Positions 22,094 to 29,585 of a DNA stretch of 41,047 nucleotides are shown in pieces. Origin of the DNA: DASZIT01 sp036489495 (GTDB lineage: Bacteria > Actinomycetota > Acidimicrobiia > Acidimicrobiales > RAAP-2). How positions within the stretch are numbered: the first letter of the stretch is position 1; every line of letters begins with the position of its first letter. The translations under genes and the position numbers were made by a program. Location of the stretch: positions 1-41,047 of the forward strand of contig DASXFR010000096.1 in NCBI GenBank assembly GCA_036489495.1, written 5' to 3'. The notes beneath the pieces were generated by a model that worked only from the letters and a program-made list of their open reading frames with translations, made no database searches and was not told the origin of the DNA.

Positions 22094-23853
22094 GTTGGCC
22101 GCGGCCCGTCCCGGTGGTCGGCGACCTCACCTCGGCTGCCCAGCGCGCCGCCGATCCGGGCGGATGGGCGTTCCGGTCGGAGCAGCGCGACGCGCTCTAC
22201 GCCATCCTGGCCAGCCGCCGGGACATCCGGCGATTCCGACCCGACCGGATCGAGCCCGACATCATCCAGCGGATTTTGGAGGCGGCCCATGCCGCCCCGT
22301 CGGTGGGCCATTCGCAACCCTGGCGGTTCGTGGTGGTCACCGAGCCGGGGACCCGCGAGCAGGCGGCATCGATGGCCGACCGCGAGCGCCACCGCCAGGC
22401 GTCGGGTCTGGAGGAGGAGGCCGAGCGCCAGATGTTGGATCTCCAGCTGGACGGCATTCGCGAAGCCCCGATCGGGCTGGTGGTGGGCTGTGACCGCCGG
22501 GCCCGGGCCGCCGGGGTGCTCGGCCGGGCCACCTACGTCGATGCCGATCTGTGGTCATGCGCCTGCGCCATCGAGAACCTGTGGTTGGCGGCCCGGGCCG
22601 AGGGTCTCGGGGTCGGATGGGTCACCCTGTTCCGACCCGAGGAGCTGGCGTCGCTGCTCGGGCTGCCCGACGGGGTCGAGACGCTGGGTTGGTTGTGCAT
22701 CGGCTGGCCCGACGAGCGCCCGCCGGAGCCCGGGCTCGAGCGGGCCGGCTGGTCGCAGCGACAGCCTCTCGACGAGGTGGTCATCCACGAGCGCTGGCCT
22801 ACCGACGGCCCGCACGCCCCGGCCTCCAGGTTGCGGGCCCCGGAACCGTCGGCGGTGGTGTCGGCCCGGGACGACGCCCACCGACTGCTGACCCCGCCCG
22901 GTTCGCTCGGCGTTCTCGATCGGGCGCTCGAACGTCTCGATGCGCTGGGTATCGATGGGGCAGAACCGGTGCAGGCGGTCATCGCCGCTGCCGACCACCC
23001 GGTGTGGGGCCGAGGGATCTCGACCTTCGCGGCGTCGGTGACCCGGGAGATCCTGGAGGCGACCCTGGCCGGCGAGTCCCTGGGAGCGACGACGGCGCGA
23101 GCTACCGGGGCGGAGTTGCTGGTCATCGACGCCGGGGTCGACGGTGACCCGGTACCCGGGGCGACTGCGCGGCGGCCACGCGACCCCCGCGGCGACCTGG
23201 CCTCCTCCGACGCGCTGTCCGCCGCCGACGTCGATTTGCTCCTGGGCGGGGGCCGGCAACTCGGGAAGGGGTTCACCGGCCGGATCGTGGTGGTGGGGGA
23301 GATCGGGATCGGCAACACCACGGTGGCGGCGGCATTGGCCGCCGGCCAACTGGGTCTGGCGGCGTCGGAGGTGGTCGGACTCGGCGCCGGCGGGGATTCG
23401 GGGACCCTGGAGCGCAAGCGCTCGACCATCGAGGCGGCGCTGTCCCGGGTCCGGCGAGCGGAGGGCCACCGGTTGACCGACCCGTTGCCGACGATGGCGG
23501 GGCTCGGAGGTCCGGAGATGGCGGTGCTGGCCGGCATCATCCTCGGCGCCGTCGAGGGGGGGTCGCTGGTCGTCCTCGACGGTCTGGCCACCTCGGTGGC
23601 GGCCGTCACCGCCGTCCAGATCGAGCCGGCGACGGCCTTCCAGCTGGTGGCCGGGCAGCGGAGCCGGGAGCGGGTGCACCATCTGGTCCTCGCCCACCTC
23701 GGTCTCGAGCCCCTCCTCGACCTCCGATTCCGGGCCGGCGAGGGCGTCGGAGCCCTGCTGGCCGCCCAGATGCTGGTGACCGCGGCCCGGGCCCGGGGCT
23801 CGGCCGCCCGGGTCGACGACACCGAGGCCGGCGACCCCAGCACCTGGGCCTAA
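22090..23853 (+). CDS. bluB-cobT: BluB-CobT fusion: dimethylbenzimidazole synthase and DMB phosphoribosyltransferase
   Basis: The protein has 587 residues and starts at GTG 22090 (GTGA overlap). Residues 1-235 are BluB, a nitroreductase-fold flavin destructase that turns FMNH2 and O2 into 5,6-dimethylbenzimidazole. Motifs are SRRDIRRFRPDRI, AHAAPSVGHSQPWRFVVV and ENLWLAARAEGLGVGWVTLF. Residues about 250-580 are CobT, which joins DMB to ribose phosphate from nicotinate mononucleotide: DDAHRLLTPPGSLGVLD, GEIGIGNTT (Glu404) and LLDLRFRAGEGVGALLA (Glu551, in the position of the catalytic glutamate). Both halves look complete, so one polypeptide would make the lower ligand and activate it. It is the last gene before a likely terminator. 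Confidence 0.93.
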   Translation: MSWPRPVPVVGDLTSAAQRAADPGGWAFRSEQRDALYAILASRRDIRRFRPDRIEPDIIQRILEAAHAAPSVGHSQPWRFVVVTEPGTREQAASMADRERHRQASGLEEEAERQMLDLQLDGIREAPIGLVVGCDRRARAAGVLGRATYVDADLWSCACAIENLWLAARAEGLGVGWVTLFRPEELASLLGLPDGVETLGWLCIGWPDERPPEPGLERAGWSQRQPLDEVVIHERWPTDGPHAPASRLRAPEPSAVVSARDDAHRLLTPPGSLGVLDRALERLDALGIDGAEPVQAVIAAADHPVWGRGISTFAASVTREILEATLAGESLGATTARATGAELLVIDAGVDGDPVPGATARRPRDPRGDLASSDALSAADVDLLLGGGRQLGKGFTGRIVVVGEIGIGNTTVAAALAAGQLGLAASEVVGLGAGGDSGTLERKRSTIEAALSRVRRAEGHRLTDPLPTMAGLGGPEMAVLAGIILGAVEGGSLVVLDGLATSVAAVTAVQIEPATAFQLVAGQRSRERVHHLVLAHLGLEPLLDLRFRAGEGVGALLAAQMLVTAARARGSAARVDDTEAGDPSTWA

Positions 23854-23858
23854 GGCCC

Positions 23859-23884
23859 GCCGGACCCCGGTCGGGGGCACCGGC
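23859..23884 (+). terminator. Candidate terminator after the cobalamin operon
   Basis: GCCGG (23859-23863) pairs with CCGGC (23880-23884) and CCCC (23865-23868) pairs with GGGG (23874-23877), leaving small bulges and a five-base loop. It begins six bases after the bluB-cobT stop. No T-tract follows. Confidence 0.4.
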
Positions 23885-23926
23885 ATCGCCGGAGAGGTTT
23901 GCCCCAAGTGGTTGACTAGGGCAGAC

Positions 23927-25156
23927 ATGCCGGCAAAGACCCCTACCCGTAGACGCATCATCGTCGACGGCTCCAATATCGCCACCGAAGGCCGGAGCCT
24001 CCCGAGCCTGGCCCAGCTGGACGAGGCCATCCAGACGTTCCTGGACGAATACGGCGGGTTCACCACCGCCGACGTGACCGTGGTGGTCGACGCCTCGTTC
24101 GGCCACCGGATCGATCCATCCGAGCGGCCGGCCTTCGAAGAAGCCATCCTCCACGGGGAGATGGTCACGCCCCCAGCCGGGGCCATCGGTCGGGGGGACG
24201 GGTTCATTCTCAGGATCGCGGAGAAGTCGGGGGCGTTGGTCCTGTCCAACGACTCCTTCCAGGAGTTCCACGCCGAGCGTCCCTGGCTGTTCGACGAAGG
24301 GCGTCTGATCGGCGGCAAGCCGGTACCCGGGGTCGGATGGGTCTTCACCCCTCGCACCCCGGTGCGGGGCCCGAAGAGCCGGTCGGTGACCAGCCAGTCG
24401 CGCCGCGACGCCAAGGCGGGGGCGGCCGCCGACGGGGCGTCGGAGCTCGGCAACGGGGTGGAGCCGGCGCGGGCCAAGGCGGGCAAGGGCGGCAAGGCGG
24501 CCAAGGCAACCAAGGCAACCAAGGCAACCAAGGCGAGCAGTAACTCCAACTCCAGCAAAGCCGCCAAAGCGGCCAAGGCAGGCAAGTCCGGCAAGTCCGG
24601 CAAGGCCGGCAAGGCCGGCAAGGCAGCCAAGTCGACCAAGGGGACCGAACCCGCTACCGCGACCAAAGCGGCCAAGGCCGGCAAGACGGCCAAGGCGGCG
24701 AAGACCACCAAAGCCGCCAAAGCCGCCAAGTCGGGGGAGACGACCAGGGCGGCGAAATCGAGCAAGGCAGCCAAGCCGGCCAAAACCGGGAAGCGGGGGG
24801 CCGACTCCGGTGCTCCGGGAAAGGCGGCCAAGGCCACCCGCTCCGCCAACGGCCGTCAGCCGGGGTCGGAGCTATCGGGGCCGGCCCTCAACGACCCGAT
24901 GGTGTTCCTCACCTTCGTGGCCGACCATCCGATCGGCAGCCGTTTCGACGGAACGGTGGTGTCGTTCACCTCCCACGGCGCTCACGTCGACGTGGGCGAC
25001 ATGCGCGCCCATATCCCGCTCGCCGGCCTCGGCAATCCGCCCCCCAACAAGGCGCGGGACGTCCTGAGCAAGGGGGAGACCCGCCAATTCGAGCTGGTGT
25101 CGTTGGACGCCGGACGCCGCCGGGCCGCCCTCAAGCTCCCCGACATTAAGAGCTGA
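23927..25156 (+). CDS. Regnase-like NYN ribonuclease with Lys/Ala-rich linker and S1-like RNA-binding domain
   Basis: The protein has about 409 residues from ATG 23927 (TTG 23912 is also possible; SD weak). Residues 8-145 form an NYN/PIN-type nuclease of the Zc3h12a (Regnase/MCPIP1) sort. The motifs are IIVDGSNIA, VVVDASFGHRI, GRGDGFILRIAEKSGALVLSNDSFQEF and WLFDEGRLI, with catalytic Asp and Asn residues in the expected places. Residues about 180-310 are a low-complexity basic linker of KAAKAxK and KAGKSGK units, like HupB or histone H1 tails. Residues about 325-405 look like an S1 OB-fold (GSRFDGTVVSFTSHGAHVDVGDMRAHIPLAGL). The plan suggests an endoribonuclease held on RNA by two basic or RNA-binding parts. 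The target is unknown. Confidence 0.8.
   Translation: MPAKTPTRRRIIVDGSNIATEGRSLPSLAQLDEAIQTFLDEYGGFTTADVTVVVDASFGHRIDPSERPAFEEAILHGEMVTPPAGAIGRGDGFILRIAEKSGALVLSNDSFQEFHAERPWLFDEGRLIGGKPVPGVGWVFTPRTPVRGPKSRSVTSQSRRDAKAGAAADGASELGNGVEPARAKAGKGGKAAKATKATKATKASSNSNSSKAAKAAKAGKSGKSGKAGKAGKAAKSTKGTEPATATKAAKAGKTAKAAKTTKAAKAAKSGETTRAAKSSKAAKPAKTGKRGADSGAPGKAAKATRSANGRQPGSELSGPALNDPMVFLTFVADHPIGSRFDGTVVSFTSHGAHVDVGDMRAHIPLAGLGNPPPNKARDVLSKGETRQFELVSLDAGRRRAALKLPDIKS
24478..24845 (+). repeat. Low-complexity Lys/Ala-coding tract in the NYN gene
   Basis: The stretch is built from short direct repeats that encode Lys every third or fourth residue. Examples are GGCAACCAA in three tandem copies near 24505-24533, and nine-base GGCAAGTCC/GGCAAGGCC units near 24580-24625. 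The repeats keep the reading frame because units are multiples of three. Confidence 0.8.
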
Positions 25157-25203
25157 AACACGAAGCGTCGGGGCCGGCTCACCACCCGATATTGTCAACG
25201 GTC

Positions 25204-25629
25204 GTGCGAGCCGACGACTACCTGCCCCATCGGCCTCCGTTCCTGTTCATCAGCGAGCTCACCTCGGTCGAGCCCGGGCAGTCGGCTACCGGCTCCTGGC
25301 ATCTGACCGGCGAGGAGGCGTTCTTCGCCGGGCATTTCCCCGGGCGCCCCACCTTGCCGGGGGTGCTGATGGTCGAAGCCCTGGCCCAACTGGGGGGCGT
25401 GGCGGTGCTGGCCGACGAGCGGTTCGCCGGCAAGCTCCCGCTGTTCGGCGGGATCGAGAAGGCCAGGTTCCGGCGACAGGTGGTTCCCGGTGAGGTGCTC
25501 GATCTCGAAGTGACCCTCGGCCGGATGTCGGCCCGGGCCGGTCGAGGCTCGGGTCGGGCCAGCGTGGGTGGCGAGCTGGCCTGTGCCGCCGACCTGCTGT
25601 TCGTCCTGGTCGACAGCGCGGCGAGCTGA
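25204..25629 (+). CDS. FabZ-like (3R)-hydroxyacyl-ACP dehydratase, hotdog fold
   Basis: The protein has about 141 residues from GTG 25204; a TTG at 25192 in the same frame is an alternative, and no SD supports either. The FabZ pattern is plain: DDYLPHRPPFLFISEL near the N-terminus, then FFAGHFPGRPTLPGVLMVEALAQLGGVAVL with the catalytic His (GHFPG) and Glu (VEALAQ). KARFRRQVVPGEVLDLEV follows. FabZ dehydrates beta-hydroxyacyl-ACP in fatty acid synthesis, working as a dimer or hexamer. No other fatty-acid genes are adjacent. It lies between the NYN gene and xthA with gaps of 35-47 bases and 3 bases, so it is probably co-transcribed with them. Confidence 0.88.
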   Translation: MRADDYLPHRPPFLFISELTSVEPGQSATGSWHLTGEEAFFAGHFPGRPTLPGVLMVEALAQLGGVAVLADERFAGKLPLFGGIEKARFRRQVVPGEVLDLEVTLGRMSARAGRGSGRASVGGELACAADLLFVLVDSAAS

Positions 25630-25632
25630 AAC

Positions 25633-26487
25633 GTGCGCATCGCCACCTGGAACGTGAATTCCCTGCCCGTCCGGCTCCCCCGGGTGGAGGAGTGGATCGA
25701 GTACGCCCAACCCGACGTGCTCTGCATGCAGGAGACCAAGCAGGCCGACGCCGCCTTCCCCCACGGGGCGTTCGCCACCCTCGGTTACGAGACCGCCCAT
25801 CATGGCGACGGACGGTGGAACGGCGTCGCCCTGGTCAGCCGGGTCGGGCTGGAGAACGTCGGCATCGGCCTCAACTCGGATGACGACGAGTCCGGCTCCC
25901 GGCTCATCGCCGCCGACTGCGGCGGGGTGCGGGTCCACTCGGTCTACGTGCCCAACGGCCGCAGCTTGGACAACGACCAGTACCCGGTCAAGTTGGAGTG
26001 GCTGGCCCGGCTGCGCCAGCTGCTGGCTGACACCTGTTCCCCGGACGATCCGGTGGCGGTCTGCGGCGACTTCAACGTCGCCCCCGAGGACCGGGACCTG
26101 TGGGATCCGGCCGCGTTCGTGGGAGAAACCCACGTGAGCCCGCCGGAGCGCGAGGCGCTGACCAAGCTCGAGGAGTGGGGCCTGGTCGACGTGTTCCGCC
26201 AGCTGTACGACGCTGACGAGCTGTTCAGCTGGTGGGATTACCGGGCGGGGAACTTCCACAAGCACAAGGGGATGCGGATCGACCTGGTGTTGATGACCAA
26301 GGTGTTGGCCGACCGGGCCCGCTACGGCCTCATTGACCGCAACGCCCGCAAGGGGCAGAAACCCTCCGACCACGCCCCGCTGTTCATCGACGTGGACGTC
26401 GACGGAACGGCGAAACGGGCGACGGGTGGTCTGTCTCTCATCGAGGCGTCGAAAGCCGCCCGCCGCGATCGTGATTCACGCTCGTAA
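25633..26487 (+). CDS. xthA: Exodeoxyribonuclease III (AP endonuclease) XthA
   Basis: The protein has 284 residues and starts at GTG 25633, three bases after the dehydratase stop. It belongs to the exonuclease III/APE1 family: MRIATWNVNSLPVRLP (Asn7), VLCMQETKQ (metal-binding Glu34), VYVPNGRSLDNDQYPVKLEWL, VCGDFNVAPEDRDLWDP (Asp and Asn of the active site), FSWWDYRAGNFHKHKGMRIDLVLMT and PSDHAPLFIDV (catalytic His). It repairs abasic sites and trims 3' ends. Its TAA stop is immediately followed by the last base of the convergent LuxR-type gene, so there is no space for a private terminator. Confidence 0.96.
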   Translation: MRIATWNVNSLPVRLPRVEEWIEYAQPDVLCMQETKQADAAFPHGAFATLGYETAHHGDGRWNGVALVSRVGLENVGIGLNSDDDESGSRLIAADCGGVRVHSVYVPNGRSLDNDQYPVKLEWLARLRQLLADTCSPDDPVAVCGDFNVAPEDRDLWDPAAFVGETHVSPPEREALTKLEEWGLVDVFRQLYDADELFSWWDYRAGNFHKHKGMRIDLVLMTKVLADRARYGLIDRNARKGQKPSDHAPLFIDVDVDGTAKRATGGLSLIEASKAARRDRDSRS

Positions 26488-29169
26488 TCAGGGCAGAAGG
26501 CCGAGCTGGCGGGCCTTGATCAGCGCCTGATCCCGTGACGAGGTGCCGAGCTTCCGGTAGACGCTGTTGAGGTGGGTCTTGACGGTGTTGACCGACACGT
26601 AGAGCTGATCGGCGATGTCCTGGCGGGAGGCGTGGTGTTGCAAGCTGGCCAGGACGGCGTGTTCTTGCCGGCTCAGCCGGACCTCGAGGACCTCGTCGGG
26701 ATACACCGGACGCTGGTCGGTCAGTATGGCCCGGTCGGCAGGGTCGATGGCGCCGTCGACCTTGGCCAGCAACCCGTCCCGGACATCGGCCGGAAGGGTG
26801 GAGAACGGGCGGAGGATGCTGGTCTTCCGGTAGATGGCGAGCGAGCTCCGAAGCGCGTGTCCGGCCGGGTCGGATTCCCCGGCCCGAAAGGCGGCGGCGG
26901 CCTGGAGGAGCAACAGCTCGACCCGATCCCGACCGGAGACGTCGGTCCGGGCCAGCGCCTCATCGGCCGATCGTTGGGCGACCGGTCCGTCACCGGCCAG
27001 GAGGTGGATCCGGGTCGCCGGGACCGCCAGCAGCGGGTGGTCGCTTCCCTCGGCTTCGAGTACCTGGCCCGCCCGCCGATGGTCCCCGGTGGCGATGAGG
27101 AGGTCCACCCGGGCCCGGGCCAGCAGGTGGGAAGCGGCGCCTTTGTCGCTCACTCGGTTGTCATGACTCTGCTGGGCGGCATCCAGGGTGGCCAGAGCCG
27201 CGACCGGGTCCCCGAACTGCAATTGGTGCTCGGCGTGGAGGAAGGCAACGAACGCCCACAACTCCACCGGGATGGAACCGTCGCCGAGATGCTGCAGCTG
27301 AAGTTCGACCCCGGCAGGATTCAGCCGGTCGAGGGCCAGCACCCCTTCGGCCAGGTGGGCACCGATACCGATGAGGTAATCCCCCCAGAGGTGGGAGGTG
27401 TCGAATTCTCGGTAGCGGTCGAGCCAGAGTCTCGCCCGCTGGGTATCCCCGGCCATGGCATGGGCCAGGGCGAGGTTGGCGGCCACGTTCGAGGACACCC
27501 AATCCGACCTCGAGGTGGTCCGGTATTCCCAGGCCCGGCGGTAACTGAGCATCGAGCCCCGCCCGTCGTCCCGGAGGGTGCCGGTGAGCCCCCACTGGAG
27601 GTAGAACCACCTGAGCACGTCGGGCCGGCCCCCACCGGCCTCGATCTGGCGATCGATCCTGGCGCCCTGCTCTTCGGCGAAGACATCGGAGTCATCGAAC
27701 CGACCGACCAGGCGGAGCCCGATCAGGTGTCCGGTGGAGACCAGGATGAGTTCGACCAGGCGGGGATCCTCCAGCCTGGCCATCACCTGGGAGCTTGCTT
27801 CGAAATAGCTGCGGACAGTGGCCATCCGCCCATCGAGATCACTGTCGTCGTTGGCGATGTTCATGGCCCGGCGATAGATGGCCACGCTCGGATACTGCTC
27901 CAGAACATCGCCGGGAATGCTGTCCAGCAGATCGGCGAAGGTCCCGACTGGTTGCATCATCAAGCTGGTGCCGTGGTGGAACCAGACTTCCTCCGCGGTT
28001 GGCCAGTCGTGGCCCAGTACCGCGTGATTGATGGCGGCGACCTCATTCCCGGGCTCGTCATGATCGAGGTACCAACGGGCGAGTCGACGATGGAAGTCCT
28101 GCGCTTCTTGCGGGTGGCGCTCGGTGAAGAGGTCTCGCATCGCTATCCGGACCGCGTCCGGAAACGTCAAGGTGGGATGAGAGAGAGTGGGGTCTCCCTC
28201 CTGGTCTCGCCGTTGGGCGAGACCGGACCCACCGAGGGCGTTGAAGGGGCGGTCGGGGTCGGCGACGTCCGATAATTCCCGAAACTGGCCCCGGCGGACG
28301 GCTTCGACCAGGGCGAAACGCATGAGATGCTCGGGTATCTGGTGGTCGGCGAAGGTTTGGAGGACGGCGTCCCGAACGTAATCGTCGGCGGCCAGCAACG
28401 GCAGGGCGGCTTCGGCGCTCGCCTCGACGGCCGGAACGGGCTCGATCGCCTCGATGACCAGGCGGATCGGGGCGATCCATCCGCCGAACGCCCGTTGCAG
28501 GGTCTCGGCATCGTCGGCGGCCAGTTGCTTTCCGGTGACCCGGGCCAGTTCGATGACGCCGGCGACGTCAAGGGCCAGGTCGTCGGGCCGAATTGTCTGG
28601 GTCCCCACCGACCTCATGGCCGAGGTCTCGATGGCGTGACGGCCGCGGCCGCACATGATGAGGTGCAGCTGGCGGTTGGTCTCGACCAACCCGAACAGAG
28701 CGTCCAACCTGGCGGTGTCCGGAACCGCGTCGAAATCATCGACGACCAGGACCACCCGCACGCCAGCGGAGGCACCGAATCCCGGGTCGTCGAGCGTCAG
28801 GCCGACGGCGGTGAAGCTGGCGGCGACCTGGTCCAACGCCGATTTCGGGCCGCGGGGCCGGTTGCCGGCCCGGAGCCAGATCGGCACCACCTGGTTCTCG
28901 GGCTGTCGTTCGAGCCAACTGGCCACCAGGACCGTCTTGCCGAGGCCCTGCATGCCCCGCACCACAGTGACCGGCGCCCACTGGTCCAGCCGAGCTTCGA
29001 GCTTGGTGCGATGCAGGATTGGCTGGATCAATCGGGGCATGTTGGTGCGGTTGCTCGAGGCGGCGGTCGACTCGGCACCTGATTCATGGCTGTGGCCGGC
29101 CCCCGCTGTCACGCCTGTGACGATACCTTCGCCCGCCACGCGGGTGATCTTTGCCCTCGACGCGCCCAC
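26488..29169 (-). CDS. Large LuxR-family transcriptional regulator (LAL/MalT type, NTPase plus HTH)
   Basis: The protein has 893 residues from GTG 29169 (GAGG upstream); ATG 29040 (MPRLIQPILHRTKLEARL), nearer the usual MalT-like start, is an alternative. A STAND-type NTPase follows: P-loop VRGMQGLGKTVLVASWL, and Walker B VRVVLVVDDFDAV. A long helical TPR-like middle carries repeats such as LALAHAMAGDTQRARLWLDRYREF. The C-terminus is a GerE/LuxR helix-turn-helix, LSRQEHAVLASLQHHASRQDIADQLYVSVNTVKTHLNSVYRKLG. Such proteins are ATP-dependent activators responding to a ligand. It is divergent from the giant surface-protein gene, which makes that gene a candidate target. The N-terminal 43 residues are low in complexity and may not be translated. 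Confidence 0.9.
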   Translation of the reverse strand: MGASRAKITRVAGEGIVTGVTAGAGHSHESGAESTAASSNRTNMPRLIQPILHRTKLEARLDQWAPVTVVRGMQGLGKTVLVASWLERQPENQVVPIWLRAGNRPRGPKSALDQVAASFTAVGLTLDDPGFGASAGVRVVLVVDDFDAVPDTARLDALFGLVETNRQLHLIMCGRGRHAIETSAMRSVGTQTIRPDDLALDVAGVIELARVTGKQLAADDAETLQRAFGGWIAPIRLVIEAIEPVPAVEASAEAALPLLAADDYVRDAVLQTFADHQIPEHLMRFALVEAVRRGQFRELSDVADPDRPFNALGGSGLAQRRDQEGDPTLSHPTLTFPDAVRIAMRDLFTERHPQEAQDFHRRLARWYLDHDEPGNEVAAINHAVLGHDWPTAEEVWFHHGTSLMMQPVGTFADLLDSIPGDVLEQYPSVAIYRRAMNIANDDSDLDGRMATVRSYFEASSQVMARLEDPRLVELILVSTGHLIGLRLVGRFDDSDVFAEEQGARIDRQIEAGGGRPDVLRWFYLQWGLTGTLRDDGRGSMLSYRRAWEYRTTSRSDWVSSNVAANLALAHAMAGDTQRARLWLDRYREFDTSHLWGDYLIGIGAHLAEGVLALDRLNPAGVELQLQHLGDGSIPVELWAFVAFLHAEHQLQFGDPVAALATLDAAQQSHDNRVSDKGAASHLLARARVDLLIATGDHRRAGQVLEAEGSDHPLLAVPATRIHLLAGDGPVAQRSADEALARTDVSGRDRVELLLLQAAAAFRAGESDPAGHALRSSLAIYRKTSILRPFSTLPADVRDGLLAKVDGAIDPADRAILTDQRPVYPDEVLEVRLSRQEHAVLASLQHHASRQDIADQLYVSVNTVKTHLNSVYRKLGTSSRDQALIKARQLGLLP

Positions 29170-29585
29170 CGACGACCTCGGCCCGGACCGAAATAGACGC
29201 CGCGACCTTTTCGCGATGGCCCTTGGCCGAATCGCGCCATCCAGGGTGAATCAGGGGGTGAAAACGCGGCATGTCTCTGGACAATCGGAGTGCGGGCGGG
29301 ATTACTTGTCACAGCTTGTGTCGAGCCGACGCAACGAGTGCCCCGGGCGTCCAGGCTCATGCGTAAAGTCGCAGTTCATCCATAGGAGCGAGTTATGCCT
29401 CTCGAAGGACAGAAGTTCCCCGGCATCGGTATCGATGGTGAACGGTGCCACCCGGCGGATATATCGCAAGTTCCTCATTGCTGACCCGTTCATTTCATTG
29501 AATTCAACCTTCTTGGTGGAAATGAATTCGGCAACGTAGTAAATACATCCGCCAGGAGGGTGCGTCTTACAGGAATGGGGCGAAG
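29170..29585. other. Divergent intergenic region between the LuxR-type gene and the giant gene
   Basis: These 416 bases contain no long gene. The right third is unusually AT-rich for the window. It holds an inverted repeat TTCATTTC (29489-29496) / GAAATGAA (29519-29526) and two GAATTC sites around it. A short frame at 29395 is listed separately. AGGAGG at 29554-29559 is a good SD but is not well placed for any start in the giant frame. I see no recognisable riboswitch here. Confidence 0.6.
29395..29484 (+). CDS. Possible 29-residue leader peptide upstream of the giant gene
   Basis: ATG 29395 is preceded by AGGAG at 29384-29388 with a 6-base gap, a better initiation context than that of the giant gene itself. 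The frame gives 29 residues, starting MPLEGQKFPGIGIDGERC and ending in Cys before TGA 29482-29484. I recognise no family. It could be a chance frame, a leader peptide or a small protein. Confidence 0.2.
   Translation: MPLEGQKFPGIGIDGERCHPADISQVPHC

Noticed and set aside
22555..24849. 764-codon minus-strand frame, including an Ala/Leu-rich stretch resembling a membrane protein
   Set aside because: The Ala/Leu repeats are the mirror image of the Lys/Ala repeats in the NYN gene; the rest mirrors bluB-cobT.
26572..28275. 567-codon plus-strand frame
   Set aside because: Shadow of the LuxR-type regulator, whose P-loop and HTH are clear on the minus strand.
29170..29585. Cyclic-di-GMP or other riboswitch before the giant gene
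   Set aside because: None of the conserved blocks of known aptamers could be found; only a modest inverted repeat and SD-like sites are present.
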